The position numbers and the translations under genes were made by a program. Below are positions 8,240 through 18,306 of a stretch of DNA of 64,000 nt, piece after piece (the stretch's first letter is position 1; each line of letters opens with the position of its first letter). Below the pieces are notes generated by a model. The model was given only the letters and a program-made list of their open reading frames with translations. It was not told where the DNA came from and did not search any database. Source of the DNA: Aurantiochytrium sp. KH105 (taxonomy: Eukaryota > Sar > Bigyra > Thraustochytrida > Thraustochytriidae); NCBI GenBank assembly GCA_003116975.1, contig BGKB01000097.1, positions 62,001 to 126,000 of the forward strand, read 5' to 3'.

Positions 8240-11200
8240 ACGCTGCTCCTGCGGATGTCTGCGGTGATTGTGGTGCAGCGGCGGCGGCGACGGCAGTTGT
8301 GTTTGACGAGAACGATATTGTACCCGTACAATAGACTTACCCTTTGTGTGAGGACACTTGCCGTATGGCATTGTGCAAATGTTGCAACGGCGCTTCTCGC
8401 CACCAGCCTCGCTCGAGGCGTCCGAATCCGAGTCCGAGTCCGAGTCCGAATCCGACGTTGAGTCGTCTTTCTTGCCACGAGCCTTGCGAGACCGCGCAGA
8501 AGCAGTCGAGAGTGCGGCAGATCTGCGGCTCGCGTGCGAGGTCCCAGATACCGGGCTCTTCTTTACCGCTGAGGTTGAGCTTCTGCGCCGCATCATCGCC
8601 GCTTGCGCCTGCTGTGCCTTGGGTGAAGCTTGCGCTTGTTGCGCCTTGTTCGGGGAAGCGGCGGCGGCCTGCTTCGACACCTGCTGCTGTGGCTGCTTGC
8701 CGGCCTTTGCAGCCTGGGCTGCCGGCGACGACTTCATCTTGGCTACAGGTTCATCCTCCTCGGAAGAGCTTTCTTCTTCCGAAGACGCGTCCGCTTCGCG
8801 ACGAGCTCGTTGACTCTGCTGTTTCTGCTGATCCAACTGTCGTTGACGAAGAAGCTCTTGCTGCTCCTGCGCCGGCGATTTGCTGGACTTGCGCACAGCA
8901 GATGCAGAAGAAGCAGACATGGGCTGTGAAGCGCCACGAATGCGGGGCGTCACTCTTGGCGAAGAGGGCGAAGACCCACCCGTGCTGGCGCTGAGAGGCG
9001 AAGTGCGGACACGAAGCGCCGGTCTTCCGGACCGAGTTGAAGCGAACGACGCACCTCGCGACCGGGCCGGGGGAGCACGGATCTCTACATCGCTATCATC
9101 ATCCCCATACTCGTAGGCCTCCCTCTCCAAATTGGGAGAGGAGCGAGAACGAGCCTTGTTAGTGGAGCCCGTTGCGACCGCGCGAGGGCTCGGCCGGCTT
9201 GCGCGGGCTCGGTGAAGGTTCTCATTCTTGTGGGAAAGAGCGACAGCGCGCGCCTCGGCATCTTCCACTTGGCTTGTGAGATCTTGGACCTTGCGCTCGA
9301 GACCAGTGCTCTTTGAACGAAAGCTAATGACTGACTTTTCGAGCTCTTCAATGGCGAGCTGCGCTTCCTCACGCTCATGCTCGGCGTTGTCCTTGACCCG
9401 TCGTAGGTCTTCCATCGAATTTGCCAACTTGTCCATCTTGGCGCCCTGTCGAGCCAGCTCATCAGTTGCGTCTTCAAGTCGGTTCACGACATCAGAGTAC
9501 TTGCCCTGAAGCGTCGCCACTTCATCCTCCTTTGCCTGCAAGAGCTCGCGGACGCGATCGAGCTGCGATTCAAGTTGAAACGCCTTCGTCACGCTTCCGT
9601 TCGTGATGGCAGATCCAGTGCTGCTTTTGCGAGACATGGTGCGCTGTCTTCCTGCCGACGTTGGAGGAGTCTTTGGAGATCGCCGCCTTGACTGCGCTGA
9701 TGGGGCATCCACAGGGAGATCGTCCTCTTCAAGGTCGTCCTGGTAAAAGCCTTCACTGTCTTCGAGCTCATAGGGGTCAACATCGGCGCGTGAGGCTTTG
9801 CTTCGCCTCGACTTCGCGGACTGCGCTGTGCGCGCGGTCTTGGTCGACTTTGCGCTCGCCTTACTGGATCGGGACATGCGACGTTCACCGTATGCCCTTG
9901 GATGCGCCTGGTATTCCTCCTCTTCCTCCTCTTCCTCTTCCTCCTCGACTTCGTCTTCGACGGTGCGCCTGCGGCCTGGCTTTCCTCGGTTGACAGTGTA
10001 CGCGATTTCCTCTTCTTCATCATCTTCTTCCTCATCATCATATTCGGCAGCGGGCGGGGCAGTCTTGGGCGTTTTCCGGGGAGACTTGCGCTTGTTTTCA
10101 ACAAGTCTACGGAGCTTGCGATCCTCTTGCGCGCGAGACGCGCGACGAGGTCTCGAATCCGGGGCGGCTCTAGCAGCTGCCGAGGAGGGAGGGCTGTCTA
10201 CTCCATAGTCTTCCTCTTCCCCTTGGTCCTCGACTTCATCCTCGTAAAGATCGTCATCTTCTGTAAACTGGGAGCGCCTGCTGCTCGCGCGACTCCGGGC
10301 ACTTGGCGGGCCACCGTTCGACACGCGCGGCGAGCGAGCGCTCGTAGAAGAGGGTCGCGCCTGCGGAATTTTGGGTGACGCCTTGGATGGTTTCACAGCC
10401 TTGCTAGGGGGCAATTTGGTTTTCTTCTTCTTTTTCGATTCAGCAGGAGGCGCAGGCTCTTCGTACGCGACTTCTACGCCGTCATCGTCGTAGACCATGT
10501 CTGCATCCTCGTCAAGGTCTTGCTCGCCTTCGTAATACTCCATGTTCGCCTCGAGAATATCATCATCATCGTAAGCGCGGTTGCGAGGCGACACTTTGTC
10601 AACCGCACCTTTTTTCTTCTTTGACATTTTCACGCTTGTGCTTCCCGAACGTCCGTTGCGTGCGGATCGGGGAGCCGGCGCTTCATCATAGGCTTGATCT
10701 TGCGGGTAATCTTCCGATGCATGCTGCTCCTCCTCGCCCTCAAAGGCGTTGTGCGCGTACCCGTTCGCCTTGCTCGATCTGCGCGAGCGACCGCCGCCTC
10801 GACGAGCACGCTGATCTTCGACCTCGTCCACTACGGCTTCGACCTCTTCTTCTTCTTCTTCTTCATATTCCTCTTCGTGAGCGAGGTCATTGACGCCTTC
10901 CTCTTCCGGAAGACTACGGCCGGACTGCTGCGCGTACAGACGGAGACGTTCCTTGAGCGTACCCGGATGCACGGGCTCGCTGCGGCTGCTCTTGCCGGAC
11001 CGGTTCGATCTTGCCGACGTCGGGCGCGACTCCGCCCTGCGCGGAGCCGGCGACGGCGAGCGGCTTTCACTGGGCCGAATGTTCGCAGCACGTTTGTGGT
11101 GTTGCCCACAGAAGATCCTGTCGTCCACAATGCCAAAGTCCGCCAGACTCAGCGGCTTGTTGCACGTAAAGCACCTGAAGCACCCTTTATGCATGGCCTT

Positions 11201-11290
11201 GTCGCCGATGGCCACCTGCTCCAAATGGTACACGGTCTTGTTGCACACGCAGCATCGCGTCGTCGTGCCGCCGTACCTCGGGGAGCTCAT
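7850..11290 (-). CDS. LIM-domain protein with acidic/coiled-coil body and C-terminal tail anchor (2 exons)
   Basis: Exons 8341-11290 and 7850-7959; about 1019 residues. The start is the ATG at 11290. Residues about 12-66 form one LIM zinc finger (C-x2-C ... H-x2-C-x2-C-x2-C ... C-x2-H in CCVCNKTVYH to FCGQHHKR). A very long disordered, alternately acidic and basic body follows, with a coiled coil near residues 570-690. A cysteine cluster CNICTMPYGKCPH ends exon 1. The unspliced frame continues into a poly-Gln tail, but GTAAGT follows directly at 8340. An acceptor CACAG at 7960 restores the same frame and adds a lysine-rich stretch plus the hydrophobic AILFMIVLLIVIMWLSI-stop, a classic tail anchor. 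Role unknown; it could link membranes to the cytoskeleton. Confidence 0.8.
7960..8340 (-). other. Intron of the LIM gene, containing a CAG/CTG tract
   Basis: 381 bp. Donor G|GTAAGT at 8340 and acceptor CCCACAG ending at 7960, phase 1. A (TGC)n run sits at about 8204-8239. Read through, the intron would encode a Gln-rich tail and stop at 8078. The splice was inferred from perfect frame restoration and the tail-anchor exon. Confidence 0.78.
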
Positions 11291-12089
11291 CCTCACGACC
11301 TCCTCCTGCTGCTCCTTCTTCTTCTTCTTCTTCTTCTGCTTCTTATCCTACTACTTCCTCTCGCGCTTCTCGTGCTTCTCCTTTCCTGCCACCTCTCTCC
11401 CGCTCGCCTTCGCGCTCGCCCTCGCCTGCGTGCGTGCGCGTTTGCGCGCGTGCGTGCGTGCGTGCGTGCGCTCCTTGTCCAAGCGCCAGCTGCGCCACGA
11501 TGTGCAATCCCGCAATGCCCGTCTCCAGCTCGCGCGCTTCCTTCCGCCTCGGCGCCGGGGCCCGCTCGCTCGCTCGCTTCCCGCCGCCGCTCGCGCCGCG
11601 CTCGCCCGCGCGCCCGCCCGCTGCCGGCTCGGGCTCTGCCGCGCCCGCGCTCGCAGCCAGGTCGCGTGCGGCTCTGCCGAGCTCGCTGTCAAATTGGCAA
11701 GGCGCTCTGCTTCCTTTGATTTGGACGTGCCATCCTCCTCTGCTGTTTCCCCTGTGCGGAGTGCAATCTTGCGAGGAGTTGCAGCGCCCATACCTTCCCG
11801 CGCCCTATCCGTTGCGCATCCTGGCAACTCCAGGGACTGGACTGCGCTCGCGTCGCGTGCACAAGGCCTCTCCGACGGGATGTCCACTCTGGTGCGGCGC
11901 TGTCCATAATACGACCCAGGCTGCGAGGAGAGACGGCTTGGTGTCGGGGCCAAGGAGGGATCGAGAGATGGGCGCGTGGAGTCGGGGAAGGGGGCTGGGA
12001 AGTAAGTAGCGACGCCATCCGAGGGAGTTGACTTTTGGAGTGTTTTTTATACACGGGTGACCGGCTATCTTTTACAGAATTGGGGAGGA
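11291..12089. other. Spacer: LIM 5' flank and FAN1 3' flank
   Basis: About 800 bp. A CTT/CTC pyrimidine run (about 11,300-11,350) lies just upstream of the LIM ATG, followed by GCGTGC repeats (about 11,430-11,470) and GC-rich sequence. No gene recognised. Confidence 0.5.
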
Positions 12090-15023
12090 TCAGGTGGGTG
12101 CCGAGGAAACTGCAACAGCCTTGACGTGACACACAGATACGTCAGCTCCTGCCTGGGTCAGCTTGTCGATCCAAGCGCGTTGACGATCACTCAGACTGTC
12201 GCCTGGACCCTTGACCTCGATGAAACACGTTTCTGCAACCTCTTGCTGTTGTTCTTGTCGCTGCTGCTGCTGCTGAGGCTCCCTATCTGAGCTGGCCGAG
12301 ATTTCTTCGACTTCGTCTTTTGCGATAACGACGACGTTGGTTTGTGTTCGCCAAAGCATAAGATCGGGAAGTCCGCCATTCCAGGCCTTGTAGTTCTCTG
12401 CGAAGAGGGAGCATATCATGGCAATCGCACGAAGCGAAATACCGGTCAGAACAAACAAAGTGTCCTGCAGTGACAAACGATCGAGATTTACACCGCGAGC
12501 ATGCGTTGCAGTCGCGCGGTCCCATGCGGCCTCGACGCGTTCGTGAATGAGACCTCGTCCCATTCCTTCGTCTGCGATGGCGGCAAGGCGCGCTTCCACA
12601 GCTTGACGCGTCGCCGGGTATCGTAACCACGTCCCATCTGCAGCAGCGCGAGGCATTTCGACAAAGGCACTGTGGCGCTCAGCGTGCGGGGCGTTGAGAT
12701 CGAAGATGATGTCCCAAAATATGAGCGTGTATACAGTAATGCCGAATCCGTTTTCGCAATGAATCCCGGACCAGCCGCCGTGGCGTTGAAAGTGCTCTAG
12801 GACCACCCCTTCCACCGTGGATGCGGTCTCCCAACTCGCCTTGATAGGTTTCCCAGTCTGCGACCCACCTCCAGCACTGCCCCCAGAGGACTGCCTCCCA
12901 ATCGCTTGGTTGGCGCGCTCAGCAGAAATATGGACGAGACGTGGGGCGTTGAGACGCGCTGCATCTTGAATGGCCAGACGCCAGCGACGCGGTGGAACGC
13001 TCAAGCGGACGCAACGTCCCATTAGCGCAGCACCAGTTCCCCCAAGACGATTTGGCGACTCGTTGGCCGGATGCAAGGCACACCCCAGCACCCACGCGTC
13101 TTGACGCAAAGCCTCTTCCACGAGCTTTAGCGCAGCTGTTTTGGCATTCCGATGAATCAGATCTTGAACTAAGCGAAGGAGCGCCTCGCAGTGGACCATG
13201 ACGAGTTCCTTGTGATGACCCGTGCTCTGAATAATCATGCGCAGATAATGCTCTGTGTCCGCGTACCGTCGCTCGCGTTCTAGCAATTGACACCCCGTCA
13301 AGCAAACTCGAGCCAGCGCATGTAGCTCGCGAAGCTGGAACGTTTCAGCACCATCAAGCATACGCATCAGTCGACTCGAGGCCTCGTGTAAGACACGGTA
13401 CGCGCGCCCGGCGTCTCCTTGTGCAGCGTAGAGCGAAAGTTTCCCTGAAAAATCGACAGCTTTGAAATAATCTTCACGTTGCTGGATTCTTTGTAGACAG
13501 CGGGAGGTTGCTTCGGCATCCCCAACTTGCTTTTGCTCTTGTTCTTGCTTTGAAGGTAAGTTGGCTGCAAGATTGCCAAAGGCGACCGCAGAAGGTGGAG
13601 AACCTGCAAAGGAAAGATCGGCGAGCGAAACGTGTCGCAAGAGATACCGTGTCTCTTCGCTGCTGTAGCCCGTGTGAGCAAAGAGATGCACCATGCACCG
13701 ACGTAAGTGACCTCGCGTCCCATCAGAGAGGCGCACGAGACGAGAAGAAATGGAGGAACAGAGTTTACGAGCAAAGTTGATTCCCTTTTCAGCAATGAAT
13801 GCCATCACTTGACCCTTGGTTGCGCTACTCAGACCGCATCGCTGCAGCGGCGCAAGCTGCAAAAGTAGACCTCGAGTGCAAGACTGAAGCATGTCCAGGC
13901 AATCTGCAAGATTAGATGGTGTGGAGCGGACATGACCCGCACGACACAATTCACGCACGGTGTCTGCAAGGTTTGATTCTTCATCAAGAGGTGCAAGCCG
14001 CCATCGCTCAACGAGCTGGTCCTCTGAAACCCAGCGCGTCCGCGAGTAAAAGAGTGCAGCGAGGATTCGGAAGCCAAGTGATTCTGCACGATGCGTCTCG
14101 TGCTGGACCATCGCCGCCAAGCCCTGGTACAGTTCGTCAACACTTGGATCGAGGTGACCTTGGAGTGAGCGCGCCGTCATGTCAAGATATGCGAGAATAG
14201 CCACGTGTAGGTTTGGGGCACAGAGTTGCCAGGTAGGTGCGGCGATGTGCTGGCTACGGGCGCTACGTAACCTGTCAAAGGCGTAGGATCCACTACCTGG
14301 AGGACGAAAAGCCTGCTCCGAAATGCCGTCGGCGAGTGCAAAGGCTGGCGTGTAGGGTCCGCCTGTTTCCAAAGTCATGTACTTGAGTGTCTGCTGGATA
14401 TTCCGCTCCATTGGTGTCAAGCTCTGAAAATCTGCACGCCACTTGGCGTCCACCACCATTCCCCAAGTGTCGACGGGCGCGACAGCGGTGAGGAGCGAGT
14501 CGTCCTTGATTCCAGTAGGCTTCTTCTTGGCAGATCCTGTGAGCAAGGCGCCCCATTGTGCACTGGCATGCTGCTGGCGCTTGCCTTTGGCTTTTGCATG
14601 AGTTCCTTTGGACAACCGCCGTGGAGAGTTGGTGAGATCAAGGTCCACCACCACATCGGGTTGTGATTTCGCACGATTTGAAGGCTGAGGGCTGTTCAAT
14701 CCGCGTTGAGCCGTCTGATCTGAAGCGGTACCTTCCAAAGGTCCATCGCAGTCGTTGACGTGAGCTCTATGCTGCTCTTTCTCGTCGCTTTCGTCGCCGT
14801 TTTCGTTGTTCCTGTCGCCCACTAGGCTCTCCTCATCACTCACGAGGTCCACGACCGCTGGTGCTGATGCTGCCATGGGCGCCGACGTTGCGCTTGAGGA
14901 CGAGGCCCTTACGGTGTCATGCGCAGCGTCAGGAGCTTCGGCCCGCTCTTCGTGCTTTGCGCGCACATCGGAGGCGCCAAGGATGTCACTGGCGCCTGGC
15001 CCAGACTCGAAGCCTCCTGGCAT
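12090..15023 (-). CDS. FAN1: FAN1-like structure-specific nuclease (VRR-NUC domain)
   Basis: 977 residues from the ATG at 15023. An upstream in-frame ATG at 15191 would add 56 hydrophobic residues but leave only about 47 bp after the PEX14 stop, so I prefer 15023. The C-terminus is a VRR-NUC PD-(D/E)xK nuclease: NGGLPDLMLW supplies the catalytic Asp, CFIEVKGPGDSLSDRQRAWI the ExK and the Gln/Trp helix. VYTLIFWDIIFD and GRGLIHERVEAAW upstream match the FAN1 segments before the nuclease. The middle is helical, TPR-like. FAN1 cleaves 5' flaps and acts in interstrand-crosslink repair in the nucleus. The disordered N-terminus shows no UBZ zinc finger. A Gln-rich insertion (about 20 residues) separates the catalytic Asp from the ExK. 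Confidence 0.9.
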   Translation of the reverse strand: MPGGFESGPGASDILGASDVRAKHEERAEAPDAAHDTVRASSSSATSAPMAASAPAVVDLVSDEESLVGDRNNENGDESDEKEQHRAHVNDCDGPLEGTASDQTAQRGLNSPQPSNRAKSQPDVVVDLDLTNSPRRLSKGTHAKAKGKRQQHASAQWGALLTGSAKKKPTGIKDDSLLTAVAPVDTWGMVVDAKWRADFQSLTPMERNIQQTLKYMTLETGGPYTPAFALADGISEQAFRPPGSGSYAFDRLRSARSQHIAAPTWQLCAPNLHVAILAYLDMTARSLQGHLDPSVDELYQGLAAMVQHETHRAESLGFRILAALFYSRTRWVSEDQLVERWRLAPLDEESNLADTVRELCRAGHVRSTPSNLADCLDMLQSCTRGLLLQLAPLQRCGLSSATKGQVMAFIAEKGINFARKLCSSISSRLVRLSDGTRGHLRRCMVHLFAHTGYSSEETRYLLRHVSLADLSFAGSPPSAVAFGNLAANLPSKQEQEQKQVGDAEATSRCLQRIQQREDYFKAVDFSGKLSLYAAQGDAGRAYRVLHEASSRLMRMLDGAETFQLRELHALARVCLTGCQLLERERRYADTEHYLRMIIQSTGHHKELVMVHCEALLRLVQDLIHRNAKTAALKLVEEALRQDAWVLGCALHPANESPNRLGGTGAALMGRCVRLSVPPRRWRLAIQDAARLNAPRLVHISAERANQAIGRQSSGGSAGGGSQTGKPIKASWETASTVEGVVLEHFQRHGGWSGIHCENGFGITVYTLIFWDIIFDLNAPHAERHSAFVEMPRAAADGTWLRYPATRQAVEARLAAIADEGMGRGLIHERVEAAWDRATATHARGVNLDRLSLQDTLFVLTGISLRAIAMICSLFAENYKAWNGGLPDLMLWRTQTNVVVIAKDEVEEISASSDREPQQQQQRQEQQQEVAETCFIEVKGPGDSLSDRQRAWIDKLTQAGADVSVCHVKAVAVSSAPT

Positions 15024-15238
15024 GCTCGCCAAAAGAACGAGAACTGCTTTGTTTGAAGTGTTTCTTCTTTTGCAACAGCCTGTGAAGGAGATGACGCGGG
15101 TTGAGAGGACCACAACACCATTGTCTTTTGCTGCTGCAGTCAAAACAAGCAAGCAAGCAAGCGAACGAGAAGCAACAATGACGATGAGCATGTCTGACGG
15201 TATAAGTTAAAAGCTTAGCAATACGCAAGAATGGACAA

Positions 15239-17683
15239 TCAAGGACCTGAGGGCGCGGCGGATGCAACCTCGCTCGCAGAGCCGACCTCTGGGAATGGGA
15301 GCGCTGATGCTGACGATGGCACACCATTCTCTGCAGAAGACGTGTTCTGCGGTGGCGGAACAGTTTCAGTTTCTGGCTCGTCGTCGTTGATTTCTTCAAT
15401 CGTTGCCGTGGAGCGACCCATGTAGCCTGGATATGACACGTCCTCGGCGTAGTCCGTGCCGTTGCCATTGCCGTTGGCGAAGGCAGTGAATGGGTTCCCC
15501 TCCATGGAGCCTGCTGCAGAAGGGTCTTGCTTGCTTGCCTCGCTTGCAGGGTTCTCCCAGGGTTTGCGAGGGGGCGCCATGGATGAGGGTGTGGGTTCAT
15601 CACTGGAAAGGTTGTTGGGAATATCCTGGACACCGGGTGGCTTTTCGTCCCGCTGAACATATCCCAGGATCTCCTTGTACGAGAGAGGGTACGAACCGGC
15701 AAGCTGATCATTTGCGGCTTCTGGTGGCCCATTTGCCGCCCCTGCGTCTTTGTCCTCCTGCGGCGCAGGTGCTTGCTGCTGCGGTTGTTGAGCAGGAGTC
15801 TGCTGCTGCTGTGGCTGCTGCGCGGCGGCTTGCTGAGCAGGTGGCTGTGAAACACCGGGAATGGTGAAGGGAGGCGCAACAAAACCTGGCTTGGCGGCGG
15901 CAGGGGCAGGAGAGGGCTTGGGGGCTTCCTCTGCTGGCGCAGGCGGCTGTTCCGTCGCGGCTTCTTCGACGGGTGCAGGCTTGGGCGCCGCTGCAGCGCC
16001 CTGCTTTTGAACAGTTTCAAGATTCTCGATGGTGTCCTTGAGCACGCGAAGGGCCCACTCATCCTTTTTCTCTCGCCACTCCTCGGACCACTCAAGCGTC
16101 GGCGCTCGACTGAGGCTTCCCGAGTTACGCTCCTCGAAACCATTAGCCTTGAGAAGATCCATGTGGTGCTCCACCTTGCTAAGGTTGTTGACATAACTCT
16201 GATTCGTACGCGCAATACGGCCGTAGCGGGGCACGTCCGGATCCTTGACCAGGTTGCGCAGGTAGAGCAGCAAGACATTGACGGCTACGCGAAGCTTGTC
16301 GGAGGGACATGCCTCGACAAGCTGTGCCAAGGCCGTGCGTGATGCATGCATCTTTTCCTGAGCGATATCGTCGTCGGTCTTGGCCTCGGGAGTCTCGCTA
16401 ACCTGCGCGTCGTCTTGATTAGCCCCGCTTGCAGACGCGGTGTCACTGGCATCCGTTGCAGCGCCCGAGGTCGCTTTGATGAGCTGATCCAGCTGGTTCT
16501 TGTTTTGCTGCTGTTGCGAGAGCTTTTCGTCAATGGGGCCAATGAGCTTGCGCACTGCCTCCTCGCTCAGGGCGCCGTCACCATCACTACTATTGCCGCT
16601 ACCGCCGAGCTTGCCCGAGAGGATGAGCATTTTCAGCGTGTTGAGTTCGGATTTGAGGTCGCTCGTGGTCTGCGAGAGATTGGCAATCATGGCTTGCGTG
16701 CCGCCCGAAGTGCTAATGCCGAAGCCACCATTTCCACGGTCCGCCTTGATGTCGGCGAGTTGGCTTGTGACAGATTTAAGAGTGCTGCTCACGTCCTGAA
16801 GAAGCTCGGTTTGCTTTTTCACGACTTCGCCCAAGACACCCGTTCCGCTGCCCGATGGATCGAACCCGGGCGCCATGAGGTCGGATCCGAGTCCCTGCGC
16901 GGATCCATATGGGGCGCTTCCAAACATGGACGAGGACGGATCGTAGGTGGTCATGGCGGTGGACTGATGGTCATCCTTGTTGTAGGAGCGGTCCTTTTCG
17001 AGTTGCTCGAGACTGGGGATGCTCTTGCCTTGGCTCAAAAGCGCCTCCATGGCGCCGGGTGCACCTGGCAGAGACGAGGACGACCTTTGCTGTTGCAGTT
17101 GCTGTTGGGGCTGAGTGAGAGCCTGATTTTGTCCAGGCATGGGCTGTCCCTGAAGCTGCTGTTGTTGCTGCTGCTGTTGTACAGGCACACCCGGATACAC
17201 GCCGGGTGGCGGAGGACCGGGGTCAAACCACTGTCGTGGGCCACCCATGTTCTCCTTGAGAACCATGGTCTTGTAAAGAAACGCCATGCCTGCGCCTGCA
17301 GAGAGCGCCAACGTTCCTGGGACCAGGTACTTGGAGACCCATGAAGAAGACTGGTCCACGGAAGGCGGGGGCAGGCCCTGGAAACGTGGCGGGCCGCCAT
17401 TGGCGTGGGGCGGAAGTGGCTGTCCGTTTCCCTTGGCCTGGCCATTGCTGCTGTTGCCGCTGGTGGGGTCGTGGCCCCCTTGCGCGGCATTTTGGTCAGC
17501 GGCGGCGCCACTTTTTTCGCCGCTTTCACCATCTGGGTTCTCGGACCTGCGCACGGCTTCTTCGATTTCTTCTTCGGTGAGGCCCTTGTTGCGCAGAAAG
17601 GTGAGTCGCTCTTCGAGCGGGGCCTGTTGGACCTTGGGGTGCGTCAGGAAACTGACGCCATTGGACACCTGGTCCTCCCTCAT
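15239..17683 (-). CDS. PEX14: Peroxin-14, peroxisomal import docking protein
   Basis: 814 residues from the ATG at 17683; the frame extends upstream, but that part is low-complexity leader. Residues 1-45 are the conserved PEX14 N-terminal domain (VSNGVSFLTHPKVQQAPLEE, then FLRNKGLTEEEIEEAVRRS) that binds WxxxF/Y motifs of PEX5. A hydrophobic segment (VPGTLALSAGAGMAFLYKTM) is the likely membrane helix. A Gln-rich stretch, a helical region and a long Pro/Ala/Gln linker follow. The C-terminus has SYKEILGYVQRDEKPPGVQD and RKPWENP, the motif shared by plant-type PEX14 and related proteins. It is much longer than most PEX14 (350-500 residues) because of the linkers. It is divergently transcribed from the signal peptide peptidase gene. 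Confidence 0.9.
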   Translation of the reverse strand: MREDQVSNGVSFLTHPKVQQAPLEERLTFLRNKGLTEEEIEEAVRRSENPDGESGEKSGAAADQNAAQGGHDPTSGNSSNGQAKGNGQPLPPHANGGPPRFQGLPPPSVDQSSSWVSKYLVPGTLALSAGAGMAFLYKTMVLKENMGGPRQWFDPGPPPPGVYPGVPVQQQQQQQQLQGQPMPGQNQALTQPQQQLQQQRSSSSLPGAPGAMEALLSQGKSIPSLEQLEKDRSYNKDDHQSTAMTTYDPSSSMFGSAPYGSAQGLGSDLMAPGFDPSGSGTGVLGEVVKKQTELLQDVSSTLKSVTSQLADIKADRGNGGFGISTSGGTQAMIANLSQTTSDLKSELNTLKMLILSGKLGGSGNSSDGDGALSEEAVRKLIGPIDEKLSQQQQNKNQLDQLIKATSGAATDASDTASASGANQDDAQVSETPEAKTDDDIAQEKMHASRTALAQLVEACPSDKLRVAVNVLLLYLRNLVKDPDVPRYGRIARTNQSYVNNLSKVEHHMDLLKANGFEERNSGSLSRAPTLEWSEEWREKKDEWALRVLKDTIENLETVQKQGAAAAPKPAPVEEAATEQPPAPAEEAPKPSPAPAAAKPGFVAPPFTIPGVSQPPAQQAAAQQPQQQQTPAQQPQQQAPAPQEDKDAGAANGPPEAANDQLAGSYPLSYKEILGYVQRDEKPPGVQDIPNNLSSDEPTPSSMAPPRKPWENPASEASKQDPSAAGSMEGNPFTAFANGNGNGTDYAEDVSYPGYMGRSTATIEEINDDEPETETVPPPQNTSSAENGVPSSASALPFPEVGSASEVASAAPSGP

Positions 17684-18306
17684 ATTCACCTCCTCAATCC
17701 ACACCACCTTTCCTTCGCGCGGTCGCGGGTCACCCTGCGCGGTGCTGCGCAGTCTCGTCTGCTCGTCTCCTCCGTCGAGCGAGCGAGCGAGCGACCGAGT
17801 GAGCAAGCAAGCAAGCAAGCAAGCACGCAAGCAAGCGCGGGAAGTCGAGCTTTCCAGGCCCAAGCCAAGGGGTTTTGCTTTGCTCTTCGTGCGGCTAAGG
17901 CTTTTAGAGAGCTTGCGTGTATCGAGCATCGTCTCGGCCGGCGCTCTTGGGAAAGAACATCTTCCGCTCTTGAGCGAGCCTTATGACGTCGCTCGCGTGC
18001 TCGGGCCACTTTTTTTTTTTTCATTTTCTCTCTTTTTTTTTCTTCTTTTTTTTTGTAGGACCACGAAAGAAGGAAAGAAGGAAAGAAGAAGAAGAAGAAG
18101 AAGAAAAAGAATCACCGGACCGCGCCGGGCTCAGACAGTCTCGCAGTCACGAGGCCTTTGCACGTGCCGCAGCGTCGCGCGCGCGCGCCTTCTGCTTCGC
18201 CCTCGTGCTCGCGCCCGCCTGCGCGCTGGCTTAGCCTGACGAAGAAGGAGAGAAAAAACTGGGGGGCGGGCAAGCAAGATACGAAAGCAACGAAAAGGAG
18301 AACATC
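17684..18306. promoter_or_regulatory. Divergent PEX14/SPP intergenic region with polypyrimidine-polypurine block
   Basis: 623 bp between two diverging start codons, so both promoters must lie here. It holds GAGC/AAGC repeats (about 17,775-17,835), a pyrimidine tract of mostly T (about 18,009-18,055) and then a purine tract of GAAG/GAA repeats (about 18,062-18,112). No TATA box is evident. Confidence 0.6.

Noticed and set aside
8078-8334. Poly-Gln C-terminus of the LIM protein as the main product
   Set aside because: A consensus donor precedes it and a frame-matching acceptor leads to a convincing tail-anchor exon, so this stretch is better read as intron.
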